Shown piece after piece: positions 5,506 to 13,717 of a stretch of DNA of 16,835 bases (positions within the stretch are counted from its first letter, which is position 1; every line of letters starts with the position of its first letter). Source of the stretch: Candidatus Parvarchaeota archaeon (lineage in GTDB: Archaea > Nanobdellota > Nanobdellia > Parvarchaeales > Parvarchaeaceae); the NCBI GenBank assembly GCA_023378805.1, contig JAMCSQ010000009.1:9872-26706 (forward strand), read 5' to 3'. Both the position numbers and the translations under genes were made by a program. The notes beneath the pieces were generated by a model that was not told the DNA's origin, ran no database searches, and was given only the letters and a program-made list of their open reading frames with translations.

Positions 5506-6168
5506 ATGATATTCCAAAAAATAAACATAGAATGGCTTCATCATGCATGTTTTAGGGTAAATGGAAAAAATAGTATTATATACACAGATCCTTATAAGAT
5601 AAAAAATAATTATAACGACGCAGATTTAATAATTATAACACACGACCATTATGATCATTTAGAGAGCGAAAGCATAAAAAAACTAATAAATGACAAAACG
5701 GTATTAGTCGCACCGAAAGACTGCCAAATCTTACTAAACGAATTTAAAAACGACAAGGTATTTGTTTCTCCTAATGAAATAAAAATAGTAAAAGATATAA
5801 CAATAAAAACCGTTCCTTCTTACAATGTAAACAAGTTTAATGAAAAAGGAATAGCATTTCATCCAAAAGAAAAAGGTAACGTTGGTTATATCTTTATCAT
5901 AGACAATGTAAGAATTTACATTGCAGGAGATACTGATAACATACCTGAAATGGAAAGCTTTAAAACAGACATTGCGCTTCTGCCTGTCAGCGGTATATAT
6001 GTTATGACGCCAAAGGAAGCTGCTGAATCTGCTTTAAAGATAAATCCAAAAATAGCTGTACCTATGCATTATGGCTCCGGCATTGGAACTGAAAAAGAAG
6101 CGCAGGAATTTAAGAAATTACTATTAAATAAACTAGAGGTAGAGGTATTAACCTCTATTGATAAGTAG
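5506..6168 (+). CDS. MBL-fold metal-dependent hydrolase (UlaG/UPF0173-like), 220 aa
   Basis: A metallo-beta-lactamase-fold hydrolase of the small stand-alone type. Metal-binding residues are visible: WLHHACF near the start, the core THDHYDHLE (HxHxDH), the AGDTDN metal Asp, and a final MHYG histidine. It lacks the beta-CASP and glyoxalase-II features, and its length and order match the UPF0173/UlaG-like group, whose substrates are mostly unknown. It probably binds two zinc ions in the cytosol. It has its own TATA box and is divergent from the Dcd/Dut-like gene. The 42-nt gap to eS8 holds another promoter, so it is likely monocistronic. Confidence 0.85.
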   Translation: MIFQKINIEWLHHACFRVNGKNSIIYTDPYKIKNNYNDADLIIITHDHYDHLESESIKKLINDKTVLVAPKDCQILLNEFKNDKVFVSPNEIKIVKDITIKTVPSYNVNKFNEKGIAFHPKEKGNVGYIFIIDNVRIYIAGDTDNIPEMESFKTDIALLPVSGIYVMTPKEAAESALKINPKIAVPMHYGSGIGTEKEAQEFKKLLLNKLEVEVLTSIDK

Positions 6169-6176
6169 ATTAAAAA

Positions 6177-6188
6177 GATTTAAATATA
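6177..6188 (+). promoter_or_regulatory. TATA box of the eS8 gene
   Basis: GATTTAAATATA, 23-34 nt before the eS8 start codon at 6211. Confidence 0.5.
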
Positions 6189-6210
6189 ACATATTTTATA
6201 AGATAACAAT

Positions 6211-6591
6211 ATGTCTAAAAGCACAGCGCCTACTCTTAAGAAAAAGGGGGGAGGATTAAAGGGAAAGAGAAGAGATAAAAGAAGGAGCGAGTCAAAGAAT
6301 ATTTCGGTTCCTTTACAGGTAGGTGAAAGAAAGATAAAAACCTCCAGAACAGTTGGTGGAAACATAAAGATAATACCACTAAAAACAGATCAGGGCAACC
6401 TTTTTGATCCAAAAAGCAAAAAAACCTCAAAAGTAAAGATAGTCCGGGTTTTAGAAAACAAGGCAAACCGATCATATGCAAGGCGTAATATAATCACAAA
6501 AGGAGCAGTAATAGAAACTGATCAGGGGAAAGCTATTGTAACAAACAGGCCCGCTCAGGATGGGCAAGTAACCTTAAAAAAGCTTGATTGA
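6211..6591 (+). CDS. rps8e: Small-subunit ribosomal protein eS8
   Basis: A typical archaeal eS8 of 126 aa. The N-terminal part is Lys/Arg-rich (about residues 10-30). The hallmark segments are VGGNIKIIPLKTD (48-60), DPKSKKTSKVKIVRVLENKANR (67-88), and YARRNIITKGAVIETDQGKA (90-109), ending in TNRPAQDGQV. The protein binds 16S rRNA in the body of the 30S subunit. Length and motif order are complete, with no sign of decay. A TATA box precedes it, and the transporter gene begins 15 nt after its stop, so an eS8-MMPL-SpeE transcript is likely. Confidence 0.95.
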   Translation: MSKSTAPTLKKKGGGLKGKRRDKRRSESKNISVPLQVGERKIKTSRTVGGNIKIIPLKTDQGNLFDPKSKKTSKVKIVRVLENKANRSYARRNIITKGAVIETDQGKAIVTNRPAQDGQVTLKKLD

Positions 6592-6606
6592 TCGTAAGGA
6601 TCATTG

Positions 6607-8898
6607 ATGGAAATTAACCTAAATAAATTCAGCAATATTATAGATAAACATCATAAAAAAATAATAATTCTATGGATAGCTATTTTTCTCATTTCCATAC
6701 CCATAGCCGTGCACCTTTTTAGCATAGTATCTTACAATGTAACTGGAAATTCATCAAACGGCAATTCAAGCAGTGGCAATAACCTTCAATTAATTGTAAG
6801 TGTAAGCAATAATGCATACTCAAACAACACGAAGAATTTCTTTGAAAATATTTCTGATAACTTCGCTTACAAAAATATTACCTCTTTGTATTCTGCAGAA
6901 TATAATCTTTTGAATTCAACATACTATAATATACAAAAAAATGCAGAATTTGCACTGAAGTCTGCATACATGAAATACAACCTTACTCCCGAAACAGTGC
7001 CTAAAAGCCTGAACAATACTATAATAGCAGACATTGCAGACATAATAAAAAGCGAACTTAACAGTTCAAGTATTACTGAACACAATTCATCGTATGATTT
7101 CATAGTAGGGATAATAAAAGGGTATTATAACTCTTCTCCAATGTACATAATAAATAATTACAACTTTACCAATTATCCGATAATACCAAATACGAATGAA
7201 ACTGTAACGCTTATAAATTACAACCATACAACTATGCTATCCACAGTAAACAACTCTAACTATTCTTTTGTAAATTCATATGTTGGTAAAATTTCAAAAA
7301 ATTATGGAGTTACGGCATATGTTACTGGTTCCAGAGGATTAAGCAGCAACATAGAAAGTGAAACTAACTTCGGTACGTTTCTTGCAATTGCAATAGGAAT
7401 TCTTATGGTTGTAATAGTAACTGGACTTATATTCCGGTCACCCATCGCAGCATTTGTGCCTCTTATGGTATACGGAGTAGATCTTACAATCGCATTTTCG
7501 GTGTTTTACGTAATATATCACATAATTCTAAGAAGTACTGTATCTTTTTTCGATCCTGCACTTGCAGCGATACTTATGCTGGGAATATCAACGGATTATT
7601 TAGTATACATGCTTTACAGATTTAAACAAGAACTCAGAAAAGACCACAGAAAAAGCGTAAAAATAAGTATTGGGGGAGCTGGTGCAGCGATACTTGTAAG
7701 CGGCACTACCGTAGTATTAGCTTATAGCATACTTTCAGGATTTAATCTAGCTTTTCTTGGATCTACTGGGATATTGGATTCTGTTGGGGTACTTATAGTT
7801 CTTTTATCGGCACTTACATTCATGCCATCAATTCTTATTTTCTTAGGAGAGAAGGTATTCTACCCAAATCTTAAACCTGGCTTCTCTTTTGAAAAGTCAT
7901 TCGCAAGATTAGCGCACTTTAATTATAAAAACAGATACTTTATAATTACCATTTTTATTGTGGTAATTGCAATCGCTGCATATTTCTTTGTAGTATACCA
8001 ACCTGGATTAAATTTTCTTGGATTACTTCCAAATTCGGGATCAAAAACTGCTTTTTACATAGCTACAAACAACTTTAAATTTGATCCAATAGATCCTATT
8101 ATAATAACAATAAACAATACACAAAACATAAATGGAACAATGATTTACAATTCAATAAAGTCAATGAACGGAGTAAGCTACACTCAATTGACAAGAGGAA
8201 ACAATTCTATGCAGATATTAACTTACTTAAAACCGCTTGGATTTAGTACCCCAGCATTAAATGATTACAATAAGATAAACAATTACTTAGAAACAAGGAA
8301 TGTAAACTATAGTATTAAAGGTACGCAAGTATTTCTTGGCAGTGCAGTTAAAAATATGAATGGAAGTGTTCCATTACTGATATTTTCTTTAGGAGCTATG
8401 GTTTTTGTAGTGTTGTTTGTAATCCTTTTCTCAATCTACACTCCTTTGCGTTTGGTACTTCTTATAATTGCAAATGTTATAGCTGCTAATGGAGTTACAT
8501 TGTTAATATTCCATTATATATTGTCTTTGCCATTCATATCAATTGCCCAGATATTCCTAATAACAAGCATAATGGGGGTAGGTGTAGACTATGATATATT
8601 CTTGGTAATGAGAATAAGAGAATACGTAAAAGAAGGCAAAAATAACTTTGATGCAATAAAAATGGGGCTTGTAAAAAGCGGGCCAATAGTAGCAAGTATA
8701 GGGATAATCTTTTCAATGGTGTTTCTGTCTCTTTTAGCAAGCGGCGTGCCAATAATAGAAGAAGTTGGATTCATAGTTGCAATAGGAATCTTAATTGATT
8801 CTGTTATATCCGTATTGTTTATAGTTCCATCTATAATGTTTTTGTTGCAAAAGTACAATTGGTGGCCGGGACTTAAACAATATGAATATAATAAATAA
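6607..8898 (+). CDS. MMPL/RND-family membrane transporter, 763 aa
   Basis: An RND-superfamily permease with two pseudo-repeats, each made of one helix, a large external domain and a five- to six-helix bundle. Helix 1 is at about 18-42. The first bundle carries LGISTDY (Asp at about 330) and the second the hallmark GVGVDYDIFLVMRIRE (Asp at about 661), the proton-relay region of MMPL proteins. The external loops are very rich in Asn and Ser/Thr with many NxS/T sequons, suggesting a heavily N-glycosylated face. Such proteins export lipids, hydrophobic compounds or drugs; the substrate here is unknown. A TTG at 6604 is in frame, but the adjacent ATG at 6607 is the better start. It overlaps the next gene by up to 17 nt. 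Confidence 0.9.
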   Translation: MEINLNKFSNIIDKHHKKIIILWIAIFLISIPIAVHLFSIVSYNVTGNSSNGNSSSGNNLQLIVSVSNNAYSNNTKNFFENISDNFAYKNITSLYSAEYNLLNSTYYNIQKNAEFALKSAYMKYNLTPETVPKSLNNTIIADIADIIKSELNSSSITEHNSSYDFIVGIIKGYYNSSPMYIINNYNFTNYPIIPNTNETVTLINYNHTTMLSTVNNSNYSFVNSYVGKISKNYGVTAYVTGSRGLSSNIESETNFGTFLAIAIGILMVVIVTGLIFRSPIAAFVPLMVYGVDLTIAFSVFYVIYHIILRSTVSFFDPALAAILMLGISTDYLVYMLYRFKQELRKDHRKSVKISIGGAGAAILVSGTTVVLAYSILSGFNLAFLGSTGILDSVGVLIVLLSALTFMPSILIFLGEKVFYPNLKPGFSFEKSFARLAHFNYKNRYFIITIFIVVIAIAAYFFVVYQPGLNFLGLLPNSGSKTAFYIATNNFKFDPIDPIIITINNTQNINGTMIYNSIKSMNGVSYTQLTRGNNSMQILTYLKPLGFSTPALNDYNKINNYLETRNVNYSIKGTQVFLGSAVKNMNGSVPLLIFSLGAMVFVVLFVILFSIYTPLRLVLLIIANVIAANGVTLLIFHYILSLPFISIAQIFLITSIMGVGVDYDIFLVMRIREYVKEGKNNFDAIKMGLVKSGPIVASIGIIFSMVFLSLLASGVPIIEEVGFIVAIGILIDSVISVLFIVPSIMFLLQKYNWWPGLKQYEYNK

Positions 8899-9646
8899 AA
8901 TGATTGAAAAGATAAAAGGAGAAAAGATAATAAAAACAGAAAAAGATAATGATAAGGTTTTGACATTGACAGAAGGCCCTAATGGCATAAGCGTGAAATT
9001 TAATGGGATAACTTATTCAAGAAGAGCCGAAAAAGGAATATTCACAGGTTCTTACTGGGATTACTTCACACCTCTGCCTTTACTTTATAACAAACCAAAT
9101 ATACTCATGATAGGTTTGGGTGGTGGAACAATCGTTTACCAGATAAATAGACTATATGACAGAAAAGTAAACATGGATGTAGTTGAAATAGACGAGAAGA
9201 TGGTTAAACTTGCAAGGGAGTTTATTCCTGAAGATATAAAAAAGATAAATCTATTTATAGAAGATGGAATAGAATTTCTCAAAAAAAGCAAGAAAAAATA
9301 CGAATTAGTGTTTTTAGATGCATACGATGGGGATAAGATTCCTGATAGCTTTCTTGATGAAAGAACCATTTCATACATAAACGACACCCTTATAAAAGAC
9401 GGATTACTGGCCATAAACTATGCAATGAGCTTCAAGGCCATTGTTTTCTTCCAGAATTACATAAGCAAACTTAAGAAATACTTTAAAGTATACCTTGTGA
9501 ATAACCCTTTAGGCTCAGGAAATACTATAATCTTATGCAGCAAAAAAATGGATAAAGCAGAAATATTGGAAAAGATTAACAAGATGAAAAAGGAAGACAA
9601 TAACATGCATGTAATAAAAGGATACAACAACATGAGCAATGGCTAA
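8882..9646 (+). CDS. Spermidine-synthase-like (SpeE-fold) methyltransferase-type protein, 254 aa
   Basis: A Rossmann-fold class I domain of the spermidine synthase group. Motif I is NILMIGLGGGT (73-83), the acidic loop is VVEIDE (100-105), IEDGIEFL (126-133) follows, then LDAYDGDKIP (145-154). The true spermidine synthase string GGGDG and its DSSDP-type motif are not present. The LDAYDG..IP form is typical of SpeE-like proteins of unknown substrate, and the usual N-terminal beta-domain is short. I therefore call the fold, not the reaction. The start at 8882 overlaps the transporter end by 17 nt; another ATG at 8900 would avoid overlap. Tight coupling suggests a link with the MMPL exporter, for example modifying its cargo, but that is inference. 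Confidence 0.78.
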   Translation: MNIINKMIEKIKGEKIIKTEKDNDKVLTLTEGPNGISVKFNGITYSRRAEKGIFTGSYWDYFTPLPLLYNKPNILMIGLGGGTIVYQINRLYDRKVNMDVVEIDEKMVKLAREFIPEDIKKINLFIEDGIEFLKKSKKKYELVFLDAYDGDKIPDSFLDERTISYINDTLIKDGLLAINYAMSFKAIVFFQNYISKLKKYFKVYLVNNPLGSGNTIILCSKKMDKAEILEKINKMKKEDNNMHVIKGYNNMSNG

Positions 9647-9654
9647 TATTTATC
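9645..9654 (+). promoter_or_regulatory. TATA box of the rtcB operon
   Basis: AATATTTATC, 22-31 nt before the rtcB ATG and touching the stop of the SpeE-like gene. It suggests a leaderless mRNA for rtcB-archease-thiI. Confidence 0.5.
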
Positions 9655-9675
9655 CAATAAAATTCACTAGGATAA

Positions 9676-11145
9676 ATGGAAGTAAAAGAAATAAGAAACT
9701 CATTAAAAGAAATTGATAAAAATACCTGGGAATCCAAAAAAGCAGGCAATGTTCCTATAAGATTATACGCAAATGAAAACCTTCTTAAAAAAATGGAAGA
9801 TGATGTATTTAAGCAGGCAGCAAATGCGGCCTCTTTACCTGGGATACTAAACTTTTCTTATTTATTCAGCGATGCCCACATAGGTTATGGTGTGCCCGTA
9901 GGCTGGGCAGGTGCTTTTGATTTAAAGGAAGGGATAATTTCACCCGGTGCTATAGGTTTCGATATAAACTGCGGTATGCGTTTGATAAAAACAAACCTGA
10001 CTTTAAAGGAAGTTAAACCGAAAATAAAGGAATTAATTGATACATTATTCAAAATGGTGCCAGCTGGAGTAGGTTCTAACTCTCCGCAGATGCTTACAAA
10101 GTTAAAGACTTTAAATAAATCCGATTTAAAGGAAATAGCCGAAGAGGGCGTAGAATGGACCGTAAGAAAAGGATATGCTACGGAAGAAGATAAGGAAAGA
10201 ATTGAAGAGCAGGGCAGGGTAAAATCTGCAGACTTTTCGGAGGTAAGCGAAGAGGCATTTAAGAGAGGAAAACAACAGCTTGGAACACTTGGATCCGGGA
10301 ACCATTATCTTGAAGTTCAGGTAGTAAACAAGGATTTCGATAAAGGAGTAGCAAATTCACTGGATTTAGATGTAATAAAGGAACAAGTAGTTATAATGTT
10401 TCATACCGGTTCAAGAGGATTTGGTCATCAAATAGCAAGCGATTATATTAAAAAGTTCCTAGATTACTCTTCTAAAAATGGAATAACTCTAAAAGACAGG
10501 CAGTTGGCTTATGCTCCTTTCAATTCTGAAGAAGGCCAGGCGTATTTTAAAGCCATGTCCTGCGGAATAAACTTCGCTTTCGTTAACAGGCAGATAATAA
10601 ACTATCAGATAAGAGAAGCATTTAAAAACACGTTTAAAAGAAGCGAAAAAGACCTCGGTTTAGACGTCATTTACGATGTTTCACACAATACCGCTAAGAT
10701 AGAAGAATATACCGTTAAAAACAAAAAAACGAATGTTATAATACACAGGAAAGGAGCAACGAGAAGTTTCGGCCCCGGGAATAAGGAATTAAAAGGAATA
10801 CTCAAAAAAATAGGCCAGCCTGTAATAGTAGGGGGCAGCATGGAAACGGGCTCTTATCTCTGCATTGGAACAAAGAAAGCAGAAGAAGAAAGCTTTGGGA
10901 CGACATTGCATGGCAGCGGTAGAACCATGAGCAGAGTAGCAGCAAGGAGCGCTATAAATCCAGATAAACTGCTTGAAAGCATGAAAACAAAAGATATATA
11001 CGTAAAAGCAAACAGCATTACCGGCTTAACAGAAGAAGGAGGATCGGCTTACAAAGATATAAATGAAGTTGTGGATTCAATGGATAAAGCAGGAATAAGC
11101 TTGAAGATCCTAAGTTTAAGACCGATAGGGAATATAAAAGGATAA
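9676..11145 (+). CDS. rtcB: RtcB tRNA-splicing ligase (3'-phosphate/5'-OH RNA ligase)
   Basis: RtcB joins 2',3'-cyclic phosphate or 3'-phosphate ends to 5'-OH ends using GTP and Mn2+, and is the tRNA exon ligase of archaea. All known catalytic residues can be found: Asp96 and Cys99 in FDINCG, His210 in GSGNHYLE, His243 in FHTGSRG, His337 in DVSHN, and the guanylylated His412 in LHGSGRTMSR. The early DAHIGYGVPVG (66-76) and the C-terminal LRPIGNIKG are typical. At 489 aa it is full length and has no intein, which many archaeal rtcB genes carry. The stop overlaps the archease start by one base. The two intron-bearing tRNA-Leu genes in this window are natural substrates. Confidence 0.97.
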   Translation: MEVKEIRNSLKEIDKNTWESKKAGNVPIRLYANENLLKKMEDDVFKQAANAASLPGILNFSYLFSDAHIGYGVPVGWAGAFDLKEGIISPGAIGFDINCGMRLIKTNLTLKEVKPKIKELIDTLFKMVPAGVGSNSPQMLTKLKTLNKSDLKEIAEEGVEWTVRKGYATEEDKERIEEQGRVKSADFSEVSEEAFKRGKQQLGTLGSGNHYLEVQVVNKDFDKGVANSLDLDVIKEQVVIMFHTGSRGFGHQIASDYIKKFLDYSSKNGITLKDRQLAYAPFNSEEGQAYFKAMSCGINFAFVNRQIINYQIREAFKNTFKRSEKDLGLDVIYDVSHNTAKIEEYTVKNKKTNVIIHRKGATRSFGPGNKELKGILKKIGQPVIVGGSMETGSYLCIGTKKAEEESFGTTLHGSGRTMSRVAARSAINPDKLLESMKTKDIYVKANSITGLTEEGGSAYKDINEVVDSMDKAGISLKILSLRPIGNIKG

Positions 11146-11567
11146 TGGAAAGATACAGACTGCTTAAAAATGAGGCTACTGCGGACATAGCCTTTATAGC
11201 ATATGGCAGAACACTTAATGAACTTTTTAGGAATATAACTATAGCTGTATCAAATGTGATGGTTTTAAACGCAGAAAAAGGTGGAAATAAAGAAATAAGA
11301 TTCAGATTGCACGCAAAAAATCTTGATTACCTTGTAGTGGACTTCATAAATAAAATAATATTCTACAAAGACTACAAAAATGTACTTATTACCGATGCTA
11401 AAGTAGAGGTAGATAAAAAACTTAATCTTCAATGCATAGCCGTTGCAGAAAAATTGGAAAAACTTAAAGATCGGTTTTTAGCAGATGTAAAAGCGGCTAC
11501 TTTGCATGACCTTGAGGTAAAAAAGCAAAAAGGATTAATTAGATGCAAGATAGTTTTAGATGTATGA
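11145..11567 (+). CDS. Archease, RtcB activator
   Basis: Archease stimulates RtcB guanylylation and multiple turnover. The family features are present: ATADIAFIAYGRTLNELFRN near the N-terminus with Asp14, then a LDYLVVDFINKIIFYKD strand-helix, and the C-terminal VKAATLHDLEV followed by a last strand ending in LDV. The usual HTADI begins ATADI here, so the common His is not conserved, while the metal-binding Asp residues remain. Length, 140 aa, is normal. ATG overlaps the rtcB stop (TAATG) and its own stop overlaps the thiI start (ATGA), so translation is probably coupled across the operon. Confidence 0.93.
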   Translation: MERYRLLKNEATADIAFIAYGRTLNELFRNITIAVSNVMVLNAEKGGNKEIRFRLHAKNLDYLVVDFINKIIFYKDYKNVLITDAKVEVDKKLNLQCIAVAEKLEKLKDRFLADVKAATLHDLEVKKQKGLIRCKIVLDV

Positions 11568-12664
11568 AAAAGATACTGTCTGTTCATTATGACGAAATAG
11601 CTTTAAAAGGAAAACAAAGGGGTTATTTTCAAGGCCTTCTGATAAAAAACATAAAGGAAAAGACAAATAAACAGATTAAAGTTGTAGAAAGCAGGCTTGT
11701 TCTAGAGGATTACGGATTAGATGACATAGAAAAGCTGAAATTAACCCCGGGGATAGCATGGATAAGTGAAGCGTATAGCATTGACAGAGATGAAAAAGAA
11801 CTGACTAAATTAATCGACGAAATAACAGAGGAAAACAAGAATGTAAACATTGACGTTAAAAGAGTAGATAAAAACTATGATAAAACCTCTTTGAAATTAA
11901 AGGAAGAGCTTGCAAAAAAATTAAAACTCAAGTTTGACAAGATGGGTAAAAAAATAAGAATAGAAATAATGGGTGATTCATTTATAGTAAATTACGGAAT
12001 AGAAAAAGGGTTAGGAGGTTTGCCGGTAGGAAGTTCTGGAAAGCTATTATCATTGTTCTCCGGGGGCATAGATTCTAGCATAGCACCTTTGGAGATGATG
12101 AAAAGAGGGGCAAAGGTCGATCTGTTGCATGTTTATGCATTAAATTCACCGGATTTTGCCCTTGATAGCAAGATAAAAACCATAGCTGAGAAATTAAGTA
12201 AAGTAGAAGAAGGCCTGACTCTTTACCTTATACCTTTTCATTATTTCAGCGTTGCAGCATTAAAAATAGATAAAAGGTATGAGCTTGTGCTTTTCAAAAG
12301 ATTCCTATTAAAATTAGCGGAGGAGATAAGCAAGGATAGAGGATACCTTGCAGTAATAACCGGGGATGCACTTTCTCAAGTAGCTTCTCAGACAATAGAA
12401 AATATAAACGCCATAAGCTTTGACATACAATTACCGGTTTTCAGGCCGTTTATAGGCTATAATAAAGGGGAGATAATAGACAAATCAATAAAATATGGCT
12501 TTTATGATTTATCAATAGAAGAGTATAAGGACTGCTGCTCCATAGTATCAAATACCCCTGCTACTAAATCCAATCCAGAAACCATCAAAAAACTGGAAAC
12601 CGCCGTAGAAATGGAAAAAATAATAAAAGACAGCATTAAGGAGTTAAAGACTGTCAAATTTTAG
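11564..12664 (+). CDS. thiI: ThiI-type tRNA 4-thiouridine synthetase (no rhodanese domain)
   Basis: ThiI adenylates and thiolates U8 of tRNA. Order: N-terminal ferredoxin-like part starting KKILSVHYDEIALKGKQRGYF, a THUMP domain (about 60-155), the linker GLGGLPVGSSGK (149-160), and the PP-loop FSGGIDSS (165-172). A late stretch KDCCSIVSNTPATKSNP follows. There is no rhodanese extension, as is usual in archaea. The frame is open from 11543, but the ATG at 11564 overlaps the archease stop as ATGA and gives the family-standard N-terminus, so I chose it. The 3' end overlaps the convergent OGG gene by 11 nt. The operon groups three tRNA-maturation proteins. Confidence 0.93.
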   Translation: MKKILSVHYDEIALKGKQRGYFQGLLIKNIKEKTNKQIKVVESRLVLEDYGLDDIEKLKLTPGIAWISEAYSIDRDEKELTKLIDEITEENKNVNIDVKRVDKNYDKTSLKLKEELAKKLKLKFDKMGKKIRIEIMGDSFIVNYGIEKGLGGLPVGSSGKLLSLFSGGIDSSIAPLEMMKRGAKVDLLHVYALNSPDFALDSKIKTIAEKLSKVEEGLTLYLIPFHYFSVAALKIDKRYELVLFKRFLLKLAEEISKDRGYLAVITGDALSQVASQTIENINAISFDIQLPVFRPFIGYNKGEIIDKSIKYGFYDLSIEEYKDCCSIVSNTPATKSNPETIKKLETAVEMEKIIKDSIKELKTVKF

Positions 12665-13478
12665 AACGTATTGCATTCATCCTGGAATAATCATATATAA
12701 ACATCTGGGCATACCCTGCGTATCTCCCAAAATAATTTGTCATTGCCTTTCTTTTGTCTTTATAACTCTTTGCATTACCCAGGGTATGGTTGTAATACAA
12801 GGATAATGTTCTTAATATCCACACGTCCATAGGGAAAGCAGAGAGATTGTGCAGGCCATAAAGAAGTATGCAGTCCAGTACTTTCTCCCCTATGCCGTTT
12901 ATATTAATTAGATTTTCCCTTATCTCTTCTTCCTTAAAACGTTCATTTATTTCATTTTTGTAAAAGTATTCCGCAGCCGAAAAAACAAATTTAGTTCTAA
13001 AGCCCAGATTAAACTGCTTTAGCTTATCATACCCATTTTCGTATATCTCTTCAAATGATGGGAAACTCCTTAGTGTTTTACCGTTTATCTTATCTTCCTT
13101 TCCATAATAATCGGACATTGCCTTTATTCTTTTTAAGATGAGGGTTATATTAGACTGTATGGACAGGACAAAACCTAAAGTCGCAGGCCATATGCCGCTT
13201 TTTACCACGCGTAAAGAACCAGAATATCTTATAGCCTTGTCTATAAAATCATCCTTGTCAACTTCTGCTTTTATTTCATCAATAGGGTCATTAAGCCCTA
13301 AAAGCACTTTTACACTAGTTTCATCTAAACCAGAATAAATTAATTTATCTCTTTCCTGTCTTATTTCGAGGGGTTTATCCACGAATGAATACCAATTTTC
13401 ACCCTCTTTGAAAAAAGTGAATAACTGGCCTGAATTTAACGTTCTATCCAATGAAAAATTATTCACTTTCGTTATCAT
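12654..13478 (-). CDS. ogg: OGG1-like 8-oxoguanine DNA glycosylase/AP lyase, 274 aa
   Basis: A bifunctional base-excision repair enzyme that removes 8-oxoguanine. The N-terminal half has the OGG1-type LDRTLNSGQLFTF (10-22), and SIQSN (106-110) matches the OGG1 SSNNN region. The helix-hairpin-helix is INGIGEKVLDC (193-203), followed by FPMDVWI. Lys199 and Asp218 correspond to the catalytic pair Lys249/Asp268 of human OGG1. Having the N-terminal domain makes it closer to OGG1 (archaeal Ogg1/OGG form) than to the shorter Ogg2. There is no iron-sulfur cysteine cluster, in contrast to Nth/MutY. It faces tRNA-Ser divergently and overlaps thiI convergently. Confidence 0.9.
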   Translation of the reverse strand: MITKVNNFSLDRTLNSGQLFTFFKEGENWYSFVDKPLEIRQERDKLIYSGLDETSVKVLLGLNDPIDEIKAEVDKDDFIDKAIRYSGSLRVVKSGIWPATLGFVLSIQSNITLILKRIKAMSDYYGKEDKINGKTLRSFPSFEEIYENGYDKLKQFNLGFRTKFVFSAAEYFYKNEINERFKEEEIRENLININGIGEKVLDCILLYGLHNLSAFPMDVWILRTLSLYYNHTLGNAKSYKDKRKAMTNYFGRYAGYAQMFIYDYSRMNAIRSKI

Positions 13479-13504
13479 AATAGTTATAACTTAAAATAAA
13501 CATA

Positions 13505-13514
13505 CTTATATTTA
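13505..13514 (+). promoter_or_regulatory. TATA box of tRNA-Ser(UGA)
   Basis: CTTATATTTA, 26-35 nt before the mature tRNA 5' end. Confidence 0.45.
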
Positions 13515-13539
13515 ACAATAAATTTATAGTTAAATCAAT

Positions 13540-13623
13540 GCTGGGTTGGCTGAGCGGTTAAAGCGCTGGCCTTGAGAGCCAGTTGGGATTTTCCCTTCGT
13601 AGGTTCGAATCCTGCACCCAGCG
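13540..13623 (+). tRNA. tRNA-Ser(UGA), no intron
   Basis: The acceptor stem GCTGGGT/ACCCAGC is perfect, with discriminator G and no CCA. The anticodon stem CTGGC/GCCAG holds the loop CT-TGA-GA. A long variable arm with GGGA/TCCC is typical of serine tRNA. T-stem GTAGG/CCTGC surrounds TTCGAAT. 84 nt. T-rich sequence from about 13639 could end transcription. Confidence 0.96.
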
Positions 13624-13635
13624 CACTTTTATTAG

Positions 13636-13646
13636 TTAATTTTTTC
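13636..13646 (+). terminator. T-rich probable terminator after tRNA-Ser
   Basis: The run TTAATTTTTTC begins 12 nt after the tRNA 3' end. Archaeal RNA polymerase stops at T-runs without a hairpin. The remaining bases up to the pilin stop at 13718 show nothing else recognisable. Confidence 0.35.
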
Positions 13647-13717
13647 CCTTGCTGTTTTTAAATAAAGTAATTGAAGAGGATAAGAACCTGAGGTTAAACT
13701 AAATAGATTAAAATGGA

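Noticed and set aside
6604..6606. TTG start for the MMPL gene
   Set aside because: An ATG follows directly and is the simpler start.
6588..6609. Two GATC words around the eS8-MMPL junction as a regulatory repeat
   Set aside because: Too short to mean anything in this base composition.
8534..8988. Antisense open frames over the transporter 3' end
   Set aside because: Leu/Ser-rich shadows of the real transporter and SpeE-like frames, with no start context or family match.
9676..11145. Intein in rtcB
   Set aside because: The 489-residue length and unbroken motif order leave no room for one.
11543..11563. Earlier in-frame start for thiI
   Set aside because: It would overlap archease by 25 nt and add seven residues not typical of ThiI; ATGA coupling at 11564 fits better.
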